A stretch of DNA of 45,438 bases from contig CAZMOM010000028.1 in assembly GCA_964568075.1 (NCBI GenBank), positions 1 to 45,438 of the forward strand, read 5' to 3'. Source of the DNA: MnTg04 sp964568075. GTDB taxonomy: Bacteria; Pseudomonadota; Gammaproteobacteria; Steroidobacterales; MnTg04. Positions 1-8,483 of the stretch are shown here, in pieces. The notes beneath the pieces were generated by a model. The model was not told where the DNA came from, did no database searches, and saw only the letters and a list, made by a program, of their open reading frames with translations. A program made the translations under genes and the position numbers. Position 1 is the first letter of the stretch, and each line of letters begins with the position of its first letter.

Positions 1-1632
1 GTCGTGGCCCGCTGGCTGATTGCCGATGGCTATTACCTTTATGCCGAAAAATTCACCGCCGCCAGCGACAGCCGGATCGCGCAGCCAGGACCTCTTGGTC
101 TGCCACAAGGGGTTATAAAAACCGACCGCAATTTTGGCGAAATGGAAATTTATTACGAGCAGGTCGAAATCAGGATTCCCCTGTCGCGAGCCGGGCCCGA
201 GGCAGGACAATTCAGTCTCGGTCTGGGTTACCAGGGTTGCGCGGAAGGGGCGATTTGTTATCCCCCGGCAACGCGTACCGTATCGATCGAGCTGCCCGAA
301 ACCGGCAGCGATTCGGTCAGTCGGCCAGTAAAGCGTTCGGAAACCGATAAGCTTGCCGATCTGGTCAGGAACTCCAGCCCGCTCATATTTGTCGCATCAT
401 TTTTCGGCTTTGGCTTGCTGCTGGCATTTACGCCCTGCGTACTGCCGATGGTGCCCATTCTGTCGGGCATCATCGCCGGTCAGGGAGATAACGTAACGAC
501 GGCTCGTGCCTTTAGTCTGTCACTGACTTATGTGCTCGGCATGGCGCTTACCTACACGATTGCCGGCGCGGCGTTCGCCGGCGCCGGGCAGCAGGTACAG
601 GCTGTCTTCCAGCAACCGTGGATTATCGGCCTGTTTTCCGCGTTGTTTGTCGCGATGGCACTGGCCATGTTCGGTCTGTACGAAATTCAGATGCCGAGCG
701 TGCTGCAGTCCCGTGCCGGCGATGTCGCGGGCAGGCAAAAGAGAGGCACATTCCTGGGCACGGCGATCATGGGCGCGTTGTCCGCGCTGATTGTGACCGC
801 GTGTGTAGCGCCGCCGCTGGTCGCGGCCTTGACGGTGATCGGCCAGGCCGGTGACGTAACCCGCGGGGCGCTGGCCCTGTTTTCCCTGAGTATGGGTATG
901 GGGGCGCCGCTGCTGGTGGTCGGCGCGTCGGCAGGCAAATTGCTGCCCAAGGCGGGACCGTGGATGGTCATGGTCAAAGCCATGTTCGGCGTGATGCTGC
1001 TGGGGGTGGCCGTCTGGATGCTCGGACGCATCATCCCCGGGCCGCTGACACTCGCCCTGTGGGGCGCCACCGCCCTGGTGGCCGCGTATTACCTGGGCGC
1101 CCCGCGGCAAATCGGTTCCGGCTCGGGCGCATGGCGCCGCCTCGGCCAGGCCCTCGGGCTGGTCGCGCTGATATACGGGATGCTGGCAGTCGCCGGCGCG
1201 GTCAACGGCGGTTCCAATCCGTTGCGGCCTCTCCAGTCAATCACCGGCAGCCAGGTAAACCATGTCTCATTCCAGCGGATCAAAAGCGTGGATGATCTGG
1301 AAACCGCACTGGCCGGGGCGGCGGCGGAACAAAAAACGGCATTACTCGATTTTTACGCCGACTGGTGCGTTTCCTGTATCGAAATGGAGGAATACACGTT
1401 CACGGATCCGGCGGTTCAGGCGGCGCTCGGCGACACGCTTCTTCTGCAGGCAGATGTCACGGCTAACGACGAAATCGATCAGGAACTGTTATTGCATTTC
1501 GGAATTTATGGTCCGCCAACCATTGTCTTTTTCGATGCGCGCGGTCGCGAGTTGCAAGGATACAGGGTTGTCGGCTTTAAACCGGCAGACCAGTTCTCGG
1601 CCCACGTCAGCGCAGCCTTCGGCCGGGATTGA
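1..1632 (+). CDS. dsbD: Thiol:disulfide interchange protein DsbD (5' end outside window)
   Basis: DsbD carries electrons from cytoplasmic thioredoxin across the inner membrane to periplasmic thiol proteins. Numbering from the GTG at position 4, the visible part covers most of the N-terminal periplasmic domain (QGC...CYPP with C79 and C85, matching the E. coli C103/C109 pair), a multi-span membrane domain with C145 (FTPCVLPM) and C267 (TACVAPP), and a C-terminal thioredoxin-like domain with WCVSC (C455, C458). All three redox pairs are present. The frame is open through the first base and the signal peptide is missing, so the true start lies upstream of the window. A tlpA-like gene follows after 6 nt and is a plausible client. 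Confidence 0.95.
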   Translation, partial: VVARWLIADGYYLYAEKFTAASDSRIAQPGPLGLPQGVIKTDRNFGEMEIYYEQVEIRIPLSRAGPEAGQFSLGLGYQGCAEGAICYPPATRTVSIELPETGSDSVSRPVKRSETDKLADLVRNSSPLIFVASFFGFGLLLAFTPCVLPMVPILSGIIAGQGDNVTTARAFSLSLTYVLGMALTYTIAGAAFAGAGQQVQAVFQQPWIIGLFSALFVAMALAMFGLYEIQMPSVLQSRAGDVAGRQKRGTFLGTAIMGALSALIVTACVAPPLVAALTVIGQAGDVTRGALALFSLSMGMGAPLLVVGASAGKLLPKAGPWMVMVKAMFGVMLLGVAVWMLGRIIPGPLTLALWGATALVAAYYLGAPRQIGSGSGAWRRLGQALGLVALIYGMLAVAGAVNGGSNPLRPLQSITGSQVNHVSFQRIKSVDDLETALAGAAAEQKTALLDFYADWCVSCIEMEEYTFTDPAVQAALGDTLLLQADVTANDEIDQELLLHFGIYGPPTIVFFDARGRELQGYRVVGFKPADQFSAHVSAAFGRD

Positions 1633-1638
1633 GACCCG

Positions 1639-2268
1639 ATGTATCAACAAACGCTAAAGCAAGTCCTGGTGCTAAGCGGTGCCGCAATAGCTGGTTTTAT
1701 TGCCTTTCAAGTCTGGCACCAGTACCAGGATAACAGTCGCATCGTGGCCGATTACGACCCCGCGGCGAAGCCAGTCCTATCGGCAGAATCGAATCCCCGG
1801 CGACCCGAGTTTGAACTCGTCTCCCCGGACGGATCGGCGGTATCCGCGGCGCAATGGAAAGATCAGCCACTGGTCGTCAATTTTTGGGCGACCTGGTGTG
1901 CACCTTGCCGGCACGAGATTCCGATGCTCAAGGAGCTATACGCGAAACATGCCGCGGACGGCTTGCAGTTAATCGGAATCGCGCTGGATTCGCCGGAAGC
2001 TGTCGAGCAGTACGCCAGGGACATGGATATCAACTACCCGGTGCTGGTGGGTGAACTGGACGCGATGGAGGTCGCGGAAAAATTTGGGCTGGACCTGTTC
2101 GTATTGCCGGGAACGGTGTTCAGCCTCAGCGACGGACGTACGCTCCACCGCCATGTCGGCGAACTGCATGTCGAACAGGCAAATGCGATTATCGAAATCC
2201 TTTGGCAAATCGAAGGGGAAGCGATCGATTTCACGCAGGCGCAGGCCCTCCTGGCCGATCTGGACTAG
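1639..2268 (+). CDS. TlpA-family membrane-anchored thiol-disulfide reductase
   Basis: A 209-residue thioredoxin-fold protein with one N-terminal membrane segment (about residues 8-26), so it is probably anchored in the inner membrane with the catalytic domain in the periplasm. The active site is WCAPC at residues 86-90 inside FWATWCAPCRHEIPML, typical of TlpA/ResA proteins of the AhpC-TSA/redoxin group. It starts 6 nt after dsbD stops, so the two are probably cotranscribed and DsbD may keep it reduced. Family members serve cytochrome c maturation or general disulfide reduction; the sequence does not say which applies here. Confidence 0.88.
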   Translation: MYQQTLKQVLVLSGAAIAGFIAFQVWHQYQDNSRIVADYDPAAKPVLSAESNPRRPEFELVSPDGSAVSAAQWKDQPLVVNFWATWCAPCRHEIPMLKELYAKHAADGLQLIGIALDSPEAVEQYARDMDINYPVLVGELDAMEVAEKFGLDLFVLPGTVFSLSDGRTLHRHVGELHVEQANAIIEILWQIEGEAIDFTQAQALLADLD

Positions 2269-2280
2269 CGGTCCAACAAG

Positions 2281-2308
2281 TTTACATTGATGGACCACTA
2301 GATAAATA
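2281..2308 (+). promoter_or_regulatory. Possible sigma70 promoter of aroQ
   Basis: TTTACA at 2281-2286 and TAAATA at 2303-2308 are separated by 16 nt, in the gap between tlpA and aroQ. Transcription would start near 2315, just at the inverted repeat that follows. This rests on match to consensus only. Confidence 0.3.
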
Positions 2309-2312
2309 TCGT

Positions 2313-2360
2313 GATTTCGCGGCTAAAATGTGCAAACATGCGGGTAAAATCCGCGAAATC
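2313..2360 (+). promoter_or_regulatory. Inverted repeat in the aroQ leader
   Basis: GATTTCGCGG at 2313-2322 is the exact reverse complement of CCGCGAAATC at 2351-2360. Within the 28-nt loop ATGT-GCAA-ACAT (2328-2339) can form a second small hairpin. The structure ends 7 nt before the aroQ ATG, which has no clear Shine-Dalgarno sequence. It could be an attenuating leader, an operator or the end of the dsb transcript. No T tract follows, so an ordinary intrinsic terminator is unlikely. Confidence 0.45.
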
Positions 2361-2367
2361 ATAAAAA

Positions 2368-2817
2368 ATGGCCAAAATCCTGCTCATCAACGGACCCAAC
2401 CTGGATATGTTGGGGCAAAGGGAACCTCACCTTTATGGCGAGAAGCCGCTGGCGGATATCGAAAGCGAACTGACCACGATCGCCGGTGCGGCCGGGCACG
2501 AGCTGAAAAGTTTTCAAAGCGGTGCCGAACACGAATTACTGCAACGGATCCACGCATGCGCAAATGACGGCACCCATTTTATCTTGTTCAATCCCGCAGC
2601 TTTTACCCACACCAGCGTGGCATTGCGGGACGGCCTGCTGGCCGTCGGCACACCATTCATAGAGGTTCACCTGAGCAACCCAGCAGCGCGCGAGCCATTT
2701 CGCCGGCAGAGCTTTTTTAGCGATATTGCGCAGGGCGTCGTCGCCGGTTTCGGCGCACACAGTTATCAACTGGCGCTAGACGGAGCAATTCAGTACCTGG
2801 CCCGCGAGGCGGGATAA
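2368..2817 (+). CDS. aroQ: Type II 3-dehydroquinate dehydratase
   Basis: Converts 3-dehydroquinate to 3-dehydroshikimate, the third step of the shikimate pathway, in the cytoplasm. At 149 residues it has the normal type II length. The family signatures are visible: NGPNLDMLGQREPHLYG near the N-terminus with the catalytic Tyr23, FNPAAFTHTSVALRD in the middle, and EVHLSNP with His101, followed by the FRRQSFFS loop. The ATG has no good ribosome-binding site but sits just after a leader inverted repeat. The aroQ-accB-accC order is conserved in Pseudomonas and many other gammaproteobacteria. Confidence 0.96.
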   Translation: MAKILLINGPNLDMLGQREPHLYGEKPLADIESELTTIAGAAGHELKSFQSGAEHELLQRIHACANDGTHFILFNPAAFTHTSVALRDGLLAVGTPFIEVHLSNPAAREPFRRQSFFSDIAQGVVAGFGAHSYQLALDGAIQYLAREAG

Positions 2818-2834
2818 CAAAAAGAGTAACAGCC

Positions 2835-3284
2835 ATGGATATTCGTAAAGTAAAAAAACTGATCGAGCTGGTCGAGGAATCCGGAATCGCCGAACTGGAG
2901 ATTACGGAGGGTGATGATTCGGTACGAATCTGCCGCTACGTAGGCTCGATACCCGCCCCGGTCCCCGCGCCCCCGGCTATCCAGACACAGCCGCCAGCGG
3001 CGGCCAGTCCGGCTCCAGCGGCGGAGCCCGCTGCCGAAAGTGGAGCTGTCGGCCACACCGTCACCGCACCGATGGTGGGGACTTTTTATTCAGCGCCGGC
3101 ACCCGGCGCGAAATCCTTTGTTCAGATCGGTAGCGAAGTCGGCGAGGGCGACGTTTTGTGCATTATCGAGGCGATGAAGATGATGAACCAGATCGAATCC
3201 GACGTAGCCGGCAAGATCGTTTCCGTACTCGCTGAAAATGGCGAGCCGGTGGAATTTGGTCAGCCGCTGTTCATTATCGAATAA
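2835..3284 (+). CDS. accB: Biotin carboxyl carrier protein of acetyl-CoA carboxylase
   Basis: The swinging biotin carrier of acetyl-CoA carboxylase, the first committed step of fatty acid synthesis. The 149 residues divide into an N-terminal segment typical of AccB (about 1-37), a proline/alanine-rich flexible linker (about 38-70) and a C-terminal biotinyl domain from about 74. Lys115 in EAMKMM is the biotinylation site. The 17-nt gap after aroQ and 24-nt gap before accC suggest one transcript. AccA and AccD are not in this window. Confidence 0.96.
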   Translation: MDIRKVKKLIELVEESGIAELEITEGDDSVRICRYVGSIPAPVPAPPAIQTQPPAAASPAPAAEPAAESGAVGHTVTAPMVGTFYSAPAPGAKSFVQIGSEVGEGDVLCIIEAMKMMNQIESDVAGKIVSVLAENGEPVEFGQPLFIIE

Positions 3285-3308
3285 GTCGCGAAGTGCAGCG
3301 AATTAATC

Positions 3309-4649
3309 ATGCTGGATAAAGTCGTTATCGCCAACCGGGGCGAAATCGCATTACGTATTCTGCGTGCCTGCCGCGAACTGAAGATCAAGACCGTGGCCGT
3401 GCATTCGACCGCCGACGCGAATCAGAAACATGTTCTGCTGGCTGACGAATCAGTCTGCATCGGTCCGCCGCCATCGATCGACAGTTACCTGGATATGCCG
3501 GCCATCATCAGCGCCGCCGAAGTAACGGATTCAATGGCAATTCACCCGGGTTACGGGTTTCTCTCCGAGAACGCCGACTTTGCCGAGCGAGTGGAAGACT
3601 GCGGCTTCATCTTTATCGGACCAAAAGGTGAAACCATACGTCGCATGGGCGACAAAGTTTCCGCGATCAAGACGATGAAAGAGGCCGGCGTCCCTTGCGT
3701 ACCCGGTTCCGATGGCCCGCTGGGGGACGATATCGATGAGAACCTGCGCATCGGCAGGAAGATCGGCTATCCCGTCATTATCAAAGCGTCCGGTGGCGGC
3801 GGCGGGCGAGGAATGCGCATCGTCCATACCGAAAGCGCTTTGCTGAATGCCATCTCATTGACCCGGGCCGAAGCGAGTGCGGCGTTCGCCAATGACATGG
3901 TTTACCTGGAGAAATTTCTGCTGCATCCGCGGCATATCGAATTCCAGGTGCTCGCAGACAATCATGGCAATGCGATTCATCTCGGCGAACGCGATTGTTC
4001 CATGCAACGCAGGCACCAGAAGGTTATTGAAGAGGCGCCAGCGCCCGGTATCTCCATTGAACAGCGCGACGAGATGGGGCTTCGCTGTGTTGAGGCATGC
4101 ACGTCGATGGGCTATCGCAGCGCCGGCACATTCGAGTTTCTTTATGAGAACGGCGAATTCTATTTCATCGAAATGAACACGCGGCTGCAAGTCGAGCACC
4201 CGGTCACCGAGATGATAACCGGCGTTGACATCGTCAAGGCCCAACTGGAAATTGCGTCCGGCGAAAAACTAAAATACAGCCAGCAGGATATCCAGATCAG
4301 CGGGCACGCGATCGAATGTCGCATTAATGCCGAAGACCCTAAGACTTTTACACCGAGTCCCGGTCCGATCAGGTTATGGCATGCGCCCGGGGGCCCGGGC
4401 ATACGGGTGGACAGCCATATCTATAGCGGCTACGACGTGCCGCCATATTACGATTCGATGATCGGAAAAATAATCGCCCACGGTAGTGACCGAGCTACCG
4501 CCATTGCGAGAATGCGAAACGCCCTGAGCGAAATGGTAATTGAAGGCATCCGGACAAACATCGCCCTGCACCAGGAAATCACCAATCACAACGCATTTCA
4601 GGCGGGCGGAACCGATATTCATTACCTGGAAAAACGCCTCGGCTTGTGA
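3309..4649 (+). CDS. accC: Biotin carboxylase subunit of acetyl-CoA carboxylase
   Basis: An ATP-grasp enzyme that carboxylates the biotin on AccB using bicarbonate and ATP. The 446 residues align in length and numbering with E. coli AccC. Visible motifs are HPGYGFLSENA (about residue 78), the glycine-rich ATP loop GGGGRGM (about 161-167), ERDCSMQRRHQK, and the catalytic EMNTRLQVEHPVTE with Glu288, Asn290, Arg292 and Glu296. It forms the usual accB-accC pair. Confidence 0.97.
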   Translation: MLDKVVIANRGEIALRILRACRELKIKTVAVHSTADANQKHVLLADESVCIGPPPSIDSYLDMPAIISAAEVTDSMAIHPGYGFLSENADFAERVEDCGFIFIGPKGETIRRMGDKVSAIKTMKEAGVPCVPGSDGPLGDDIDENLRIGRKIGYPVIIKASGGGGGRGMRIVHTESALLNAISLTRAEASAAFANDMVYLEKFLLHPRHIEFQVLADNHGNAIHLGERDCSMQRRHQKVIEEAPAPGISIEQRDEMGLRCVEACTSMGYRSAGTFEFLYENGEFYFIEMNTRLQVEHPVTEMITGVDIVKAQLEIASGEKLKYSQQDIQISGHAIECRINAEDPKTFTPSPGPIRLWHAPGGPGIRVDSHIYSGYDVPPYYDSMIGKIIAHGSDRATAIARMRNALSEMVIEGIRTNIALHQEITNHNAFQAGGTDIHYLEKRLGL

Positions 4650-4658
4650 GGCGTCTCG

Positions 4659-5543
4659 GTGGCAGACTGGCAGCAACTGATATTTGAGCCGGGGCCACCC
4701 GGGCCCGGGATACTGGAGGCAGCGCTGTTCGCGCAGGGGGCACTGTCCGTAACTTTACTGGATGCCGCGGACCAGCCGATTCTCGAGCCCGCACCGGGAA
4801 CGACGCCGCTGTGGGCACGAGTTCGCGTCGTGGGTCTGTTTCCAGGCGGTGAGGCGCTCGGTTTGGTCGTTGACCGAATCGGAGCCAACCTCGATGTTCC
4901 CCTGCCTGCAAGCCGCGTGGAACGCCTGCCTGAACAGGATTGGCGACGGTTGTGGCTGAAGGATCTCAAACCGATGCGTTTTGGCAGCCGCCTCTGGGTC
5001 TGCCCGGGCGGACAAAAACCTGACGAAGATACCGGCGTCGTCGTTGAACTCGACCCAGGTCTTGCTTTTGGCACAGGCAGTCATCCGACGACAGCGCTTT
5101 GCCTCGAGTGGCTGGAGAAAACCGTGACAGCCGGCCGGCGGGTACTGGATTGTGGCTGCGGTTCCGGAATACTGGCTGTGGCTGTCAGGAAGCTCGGCGC
5201 GGAATTCGTGGTCGCGGTCGACATCGATCCACAGGCTTTGCTTGCGACAGCAGAAAACGCCGAACGTAACAGTGTCAGCGACGGGCTAATCTGTTGCGAA
5301 CCGGGTGATTTGTCGAAAGATCGATTCGATGTTCTGATCGCCAACATACTTGCCGAACCACTGATGGATATGGCGCCTGGCCTGGCCGGCCTGGCAGCTC
5401 CTGGTGCGGCGATAGGGCTATCCGGCATACTCAGGGAACAGGCAACTACAGTGGAACAGAGATACGAGACGTGGTTTGATATGGGCGCTACGGCGATAAT
5501 GGATAACTGGGTTCTGCTGACCGGCATCCGAAATGCGGCATGA
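4659..5543 (+). CDS. prmA: Ribosomal protein L11 methyltransferase
   Basis: S-adenosylmethionine-dependent enzyme that trimethylates ribosomal protein L11. At 294 residues it matches E. coli PrmA. The N-terminal third is the L11-recognition domain. The C-terminal part holds motif I DCGCGSGILAVA, the acidic VDIDPQAL that binds the cofactor ribose, and NILAEPL, the family equivalent of the NPPY-type motif. The start is a GTG at 4659, 9 nt after accC, consistent with the same transcript. Confidence 0.95.
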   Translation: MADWQQLIFEPGPPGPGILEAALFAQGALSVTLLDAADQPILEPAPGTTPLWARVRVVGLFPGGEALGLVVDRIGANLDVPLPASRVERLPEQDWRRLWLKDLKPMRFGSRLWVCPGGQKPDEDTGVVVELDPGLAFGTGSHPTTALCLEWLEKTVTAGRRVLDCGCGSGILAVAVRKLGAEFVVAVDIDPQALLATAENAERNSVSDGLICCEPGDLSKDRFDVLIANILAEPLMDMAPGLAGLAAPGAAIGLSGILREQATTVEQRYETWFDMGATAIMDNWVLLTGIRNAA

Positions 5544-5558
5544 GGCGTAGGAGTTCTT

Positions 5559-7079
5559 TTGTATACGTGCTGCCCAAATTGCGAAACCGTTTTTAAACTC
5601 AGCGCGAAACATCTGCAGCTGGCCGCCGGCCGGGTTCGCTGCGGCAAGTGCGACTCTACGTTTAACGTCCTTCTCAATATTCAGGAAACAGCCGAAGAAG
5701 CGACAGCCAACATACAGCCGCCGCGCTCCGCTGATAAGGACTCCGGCGGGGAAGACGAACGCATTCGTTGGCAAGGCCTCGACGAGGATGAAATATCGTC
5801 TCTGGAAAACTGGGGCGCCGAGGTGGACAAAGACCTGACGGACACCGAAGACCCGGACCAAACCACAGCCAGCGATGCGCTCGCACCGGGAGATTCCGGT
5901 GACGTCGTCCTGGTCGAGGATGCAGAAGCATTCGAAGCCGCAGTTTTGGCGACGATTCACGCAACGGAGACCGAGGCGTGGGAGTCATCCGGTCCGCACT
6001 TTGTTGGTCGTCAGGGCCAGGACGAGAAGGAAACGGACACGGATTTTCTTGACGCAATGGCCGAGGGGGCGGGTGAAGAAGCGGATTTGGAGGAAATCGA
6101 CGTAGACGATGAAGCTGAACCGGAGCCAGAGGAATTAGACGACGGCGGAGAAAAGGACACGGGCTCGTCCGCCGATGACGAGCCGGAGGAGGGATTGGAA
6201 GAAGAGCCGGACGCAAGCGTCGAGGACAAGGCGAAAGAGGTACCGTCTGATAACCAGGCCGACGCGGACTCCAGGGATATCGACCATGAGGAAATCTGGC
6301 TCGGTGAAGTGACGCTCGAGTCGGCCGAGGAAGACGGGCCCGAGTTTGATGTCCCCGGAGACAAACTCGATATGGTATTTACGTCAGATGACGAGCCGGT
6401 GGACGAGCAAACTGAGCCGCTGCAGAAAGACTTGCCCTATACGGACGACCCGGATATCGCCGAGGAGATCGTTCTCGAAAGTGACGATGATGACGAGGCG
6501 GAATCGGATACTGCGGATGTCCGGTTTGATCCGGTTACGGTCCGCAAAGGCAGCAAGCGCAGATTACGAAAATACAGTCCACGCGATGTCACCATCATAG
6601 CCGGAACCATAATGATGACAGTGATTTTGTTGGTACAGCTTACCCACTATTTCAGATATCAGATCCTGAATTCAGCGGCAGCACCGGTTCTGGAATTGGT
6701 CTACAGCATCCTGAGTATACCGCTGGATGGTCCCTGGAACCTTGCTGACTACAACATCCGTCGAACGATCGGCGTCGGCGATGAAACCGGCGCAGGTATC
6801 GTCGAAATTTCGGCCATTCTGACGAACGGTGCCGCGTTCGCCCAACCATACCCGATCCTCAGACTGGTATTCACCGATCAGTGGGACGAGGCTTTGGCCG
6901 TTCGTGATCTCAAGGCGGCCGAGTACCTGCCGGCCAACCCTGGGGAGCAGGCTCGAATGGCGGCCGGCGAGCAGGTAGCAGTCGATATCCGTGTTCTCGA
7001 ACTGGAGGACAAGCTGGCAGAAAGCTATCGAATCGAAATCTGTCTGCATGACGACAAGCAGAATTTGAGATGCAAGTAA
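5559..7079 (+). CDS. Zinc-ribbon and DUF3426 single-pass membrane protein with a long acidic linker
   Basis: A 506-residue protein with an N-terminal MJ0042-type zinc ribbon (Cys5, Cys8, Cys28, Cys31, in CPNC and CGKC), a strongly Asp/Glu-rich low-complexity linker over about residues 60-330, one membrane helix at about 343-365 and a C-terminal domain of the DUF3426 type. The start is TTG, chosen because TAGGAG lies 5 nt upstream and because the zinc-ribbon cysteines begin at once. By topology the ribbon is probably cytoplasmic and the C-terminus periplasmic. The family sits between prmA and dusB in pseudomonads. Its role is not known; the acidic linker seems longer than usual. Confidence 0.82.
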   Translation: MYTCCPNCETVFKLSAKHLQLAAGRVRCGKCDSTFNVLLNIQETAEEATANIQPPRSADKDSGGEDERIRWQGLDEDEISSLENWGAEVDKDLTDTEDPDQTTASDALAPGDSGDVVLVEDAEAFEAAVLATIHATETEAWESSGPHFVGRQGQDEKETDTDFLDAMAEGAGEEADLEEIDVDDEAEPEPEELDDGGEKDTGSSADDEPEEGLEEEPDASVEDKAKEVPSDNQADADSRDIDHEEIWLGEVTLESAEEDGPEFDVPGDKLDMVFTSDDEPVDEQTEPLQKDLPYTDDPDIAEEIVLESDDDDEAESDTADVRFDPVTVRKGSKRRLRKYSPRDVTIIAGTIMMTVILLVQLTHYFRYQILNSAAAPVLELVYSILSIPLDGPWNLADYNIRRTIGVGDETGAGIVEISAILTNGAAFAQPYPILRLVFTDQWDEALAVRDLKAAEYLPANPGEQARMAAGEQVAVDIRVLELEDKLAESYRIEICLHDDKQNLRCK

Positions 7080-7167
7080 GCTGTCCGATCCGCCCCGGGG
7101 TCCTGCAGGCGCCACACGCGATGACCGGACGCGAGATGCTGGCGGGGAAACCGGCCAGGAGCGGAAG

Positions 7168-8172
7168 ATGTGCCTGAAAATCGGACCCTACACAATCGGC
7201 AACCGGCTGCTGCTCGCGCCCATGGCCGGTGTCACGGACAGGCCCTTCCGGCAACTGTGTCGAAGCCTCGGCGCCGGTCTGACCCCGACTGAAATGCTGA
7301 CGGCGGATACGCGCCTGTGGGGCTCGCGAAAATCCAGCCTGCGACTGGATTATGAAGGTGAACCCGGCCCAAGAATGGTTCAGATCGCAGGCGCGGAGCC
7401 AGGCATGCTCGCCGGTGCGGCCAGGGAATGTGTCAGCAGGGGCGCGCAGATTATCGATATTAATATGGGCTGTCCGGCAAAAAAAGTTTGCAGCCGGCTC
7501 GCGGGCTCGGCGCTGCTTAAGGACGAATACCTGGTGGAAGTGATCCTCTCGACCGTCGTGGCAGCGGTCGATGTTCCGGTTACACTGAAAATTCGAACCG
7601 GCTGGGACAAGGAACACAGGAACGGGCGACAGATCGCCCTGATCGCACAGCGTTGCGGCGTACAGGCGCTAGCGGTACACGGTCGGACCCGGGCCTGCCG
7701 GTTTACAGGAAAAGCTGAGTACGAAACGATTCGGCATATCAAGCAATGCGTTGATATTCCGGTCATAGCAAACGGCGACATCGATAGCCCGGAAAAAGCA
7801 GCCTGGGTTTTAGAGGAAACCAAAGCGGATGGAGTCATGCTCGGACGCGCAGCGCAGGGCCGTCCCTGGTTGTTTGACGAGATCGAACATTTCCTTCGCC
7901 GAGGCCGAAAAAAACGGCCCCTCGCAATCGACATCGTCCGTGATATTATGCTCGCCCATCTTGATAATCTGTACCGGTTTTATGGGGAGTATTCCGGGGT
8001 CAGGGTGGCCCGCAAGCATCTGAGTTGGTATCTCAATACTTGTGGAATCGGCGCGCAAGTGCGCAACGAAATTGTCCGTGTAGAGACGGCGAAAGAACAA
8101 CAACGACTGGTGAAAACCTGTTTTTCGACCAGCGAACACTGCACAAGGCCGGGGCAAAGCCTGGCAGCATAA
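7168..8172 (+). CDS. dusB: tRNA-dihydrouridine synthase B
   Basis: A flavin enzyme that reduces specific uridines in the tRNA D loop using NADPH. The 334 residues form an FMN-binding TIM barrel (APMAGVTDRPFR at about 17-28) followed by a helical tRNA-binding domain. Cys102 in INMGCPAKKV is the expected catalytic acid. The residue after KKV is Cys where the family commonly has Asn. AGGAG sits 6 nt before the ATG. The dusB-fis pair is a classic gammaproteobacterial operon, and fis starts 15 nt downstream. Confidence 0.95.
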   Translation: MCLKIGPYTIGNRLLLAPMAGVTDRPFRQLCRSLGAGLTPTEMLTADTRLWGSRKSSLRLDYEGEPGPRMVQIAGAEPGMLAGAARECVSRGAQIIDINMGCPAKKVCSRLAGSALLKDEYLVEVILSTVVAAVDVPVTLKIRTGWDKEHRNGRQIALIAQRCGVQALAVHGRTRACRFTGKAEYETIRHIKQCVDIPVIANGDIDSPEKAAWVLEETKADGVMLGRAAQGRPWLFDEIEHFLRRGRKKRPLAIDIVRDIMLAHLDNLYRFYGEYSGVRVARKHLSWYLNTCGIGAQVRNEIVRVETAKEQQRLVKTCFSTSEHCTRPGQSLAA

Positions 8173-8187
8173 TGGGGAAACAGAATC

Positions 8188-8466
8188 GTGAGCAGCGCCA
8201 GAAGCAGGAAGCCAGGGAACACCATCAATGTCCGCCAGAAACCGCTTTGTGACCTTACCGAAGAAGCTCTTGCCGGCTATTTTGAGACCCTGAACGGGCA
8301 TCAGCCGAACGCCCTGTACGATTTGGTCATTGGCGAAGTGGAAAAGCCTCTGCTGCGGGCCGTCCTCAAATATGTGGAAGGGAACCAGAGCCGGGCGGCA
8401 GATATACTGGGCATCAACCGCGGCACCCTGCGCAAGAAATTGCGCCAGCATGGCCTGCTTAACTGA
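8188..8466 (+). CDS. fis: Fis family DNA-binding nucleoid protein
   Basis: A small nucleoid-associated regulator that bends DNA and activates rRNA and other growth-linked promoters. The 92 residues are close to E. coli Fis (98). The C-terminal helix-turn-helix GNQSRAADILGINRGTLRKK is well conserved, with the upstream helices of the dimer core at LTEEALAGYFETL. The start is a GTG; the nearby ATG at 8172 is out of frame. It lies directly after dusB, as in enterobacteria and pseudomonads. Confidence 0.94.
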   Translation: MSSARSRKPGNTINVRQKPLCDLTEEALAGYFETLNGHQPNALYDLVIGEVEKPLLRAVLKYVEGNQSRAADILGINRGTLRKKLRQHGLLN

Positions 8467-8483
8467 ACCTGTCTGGCGGTGGC

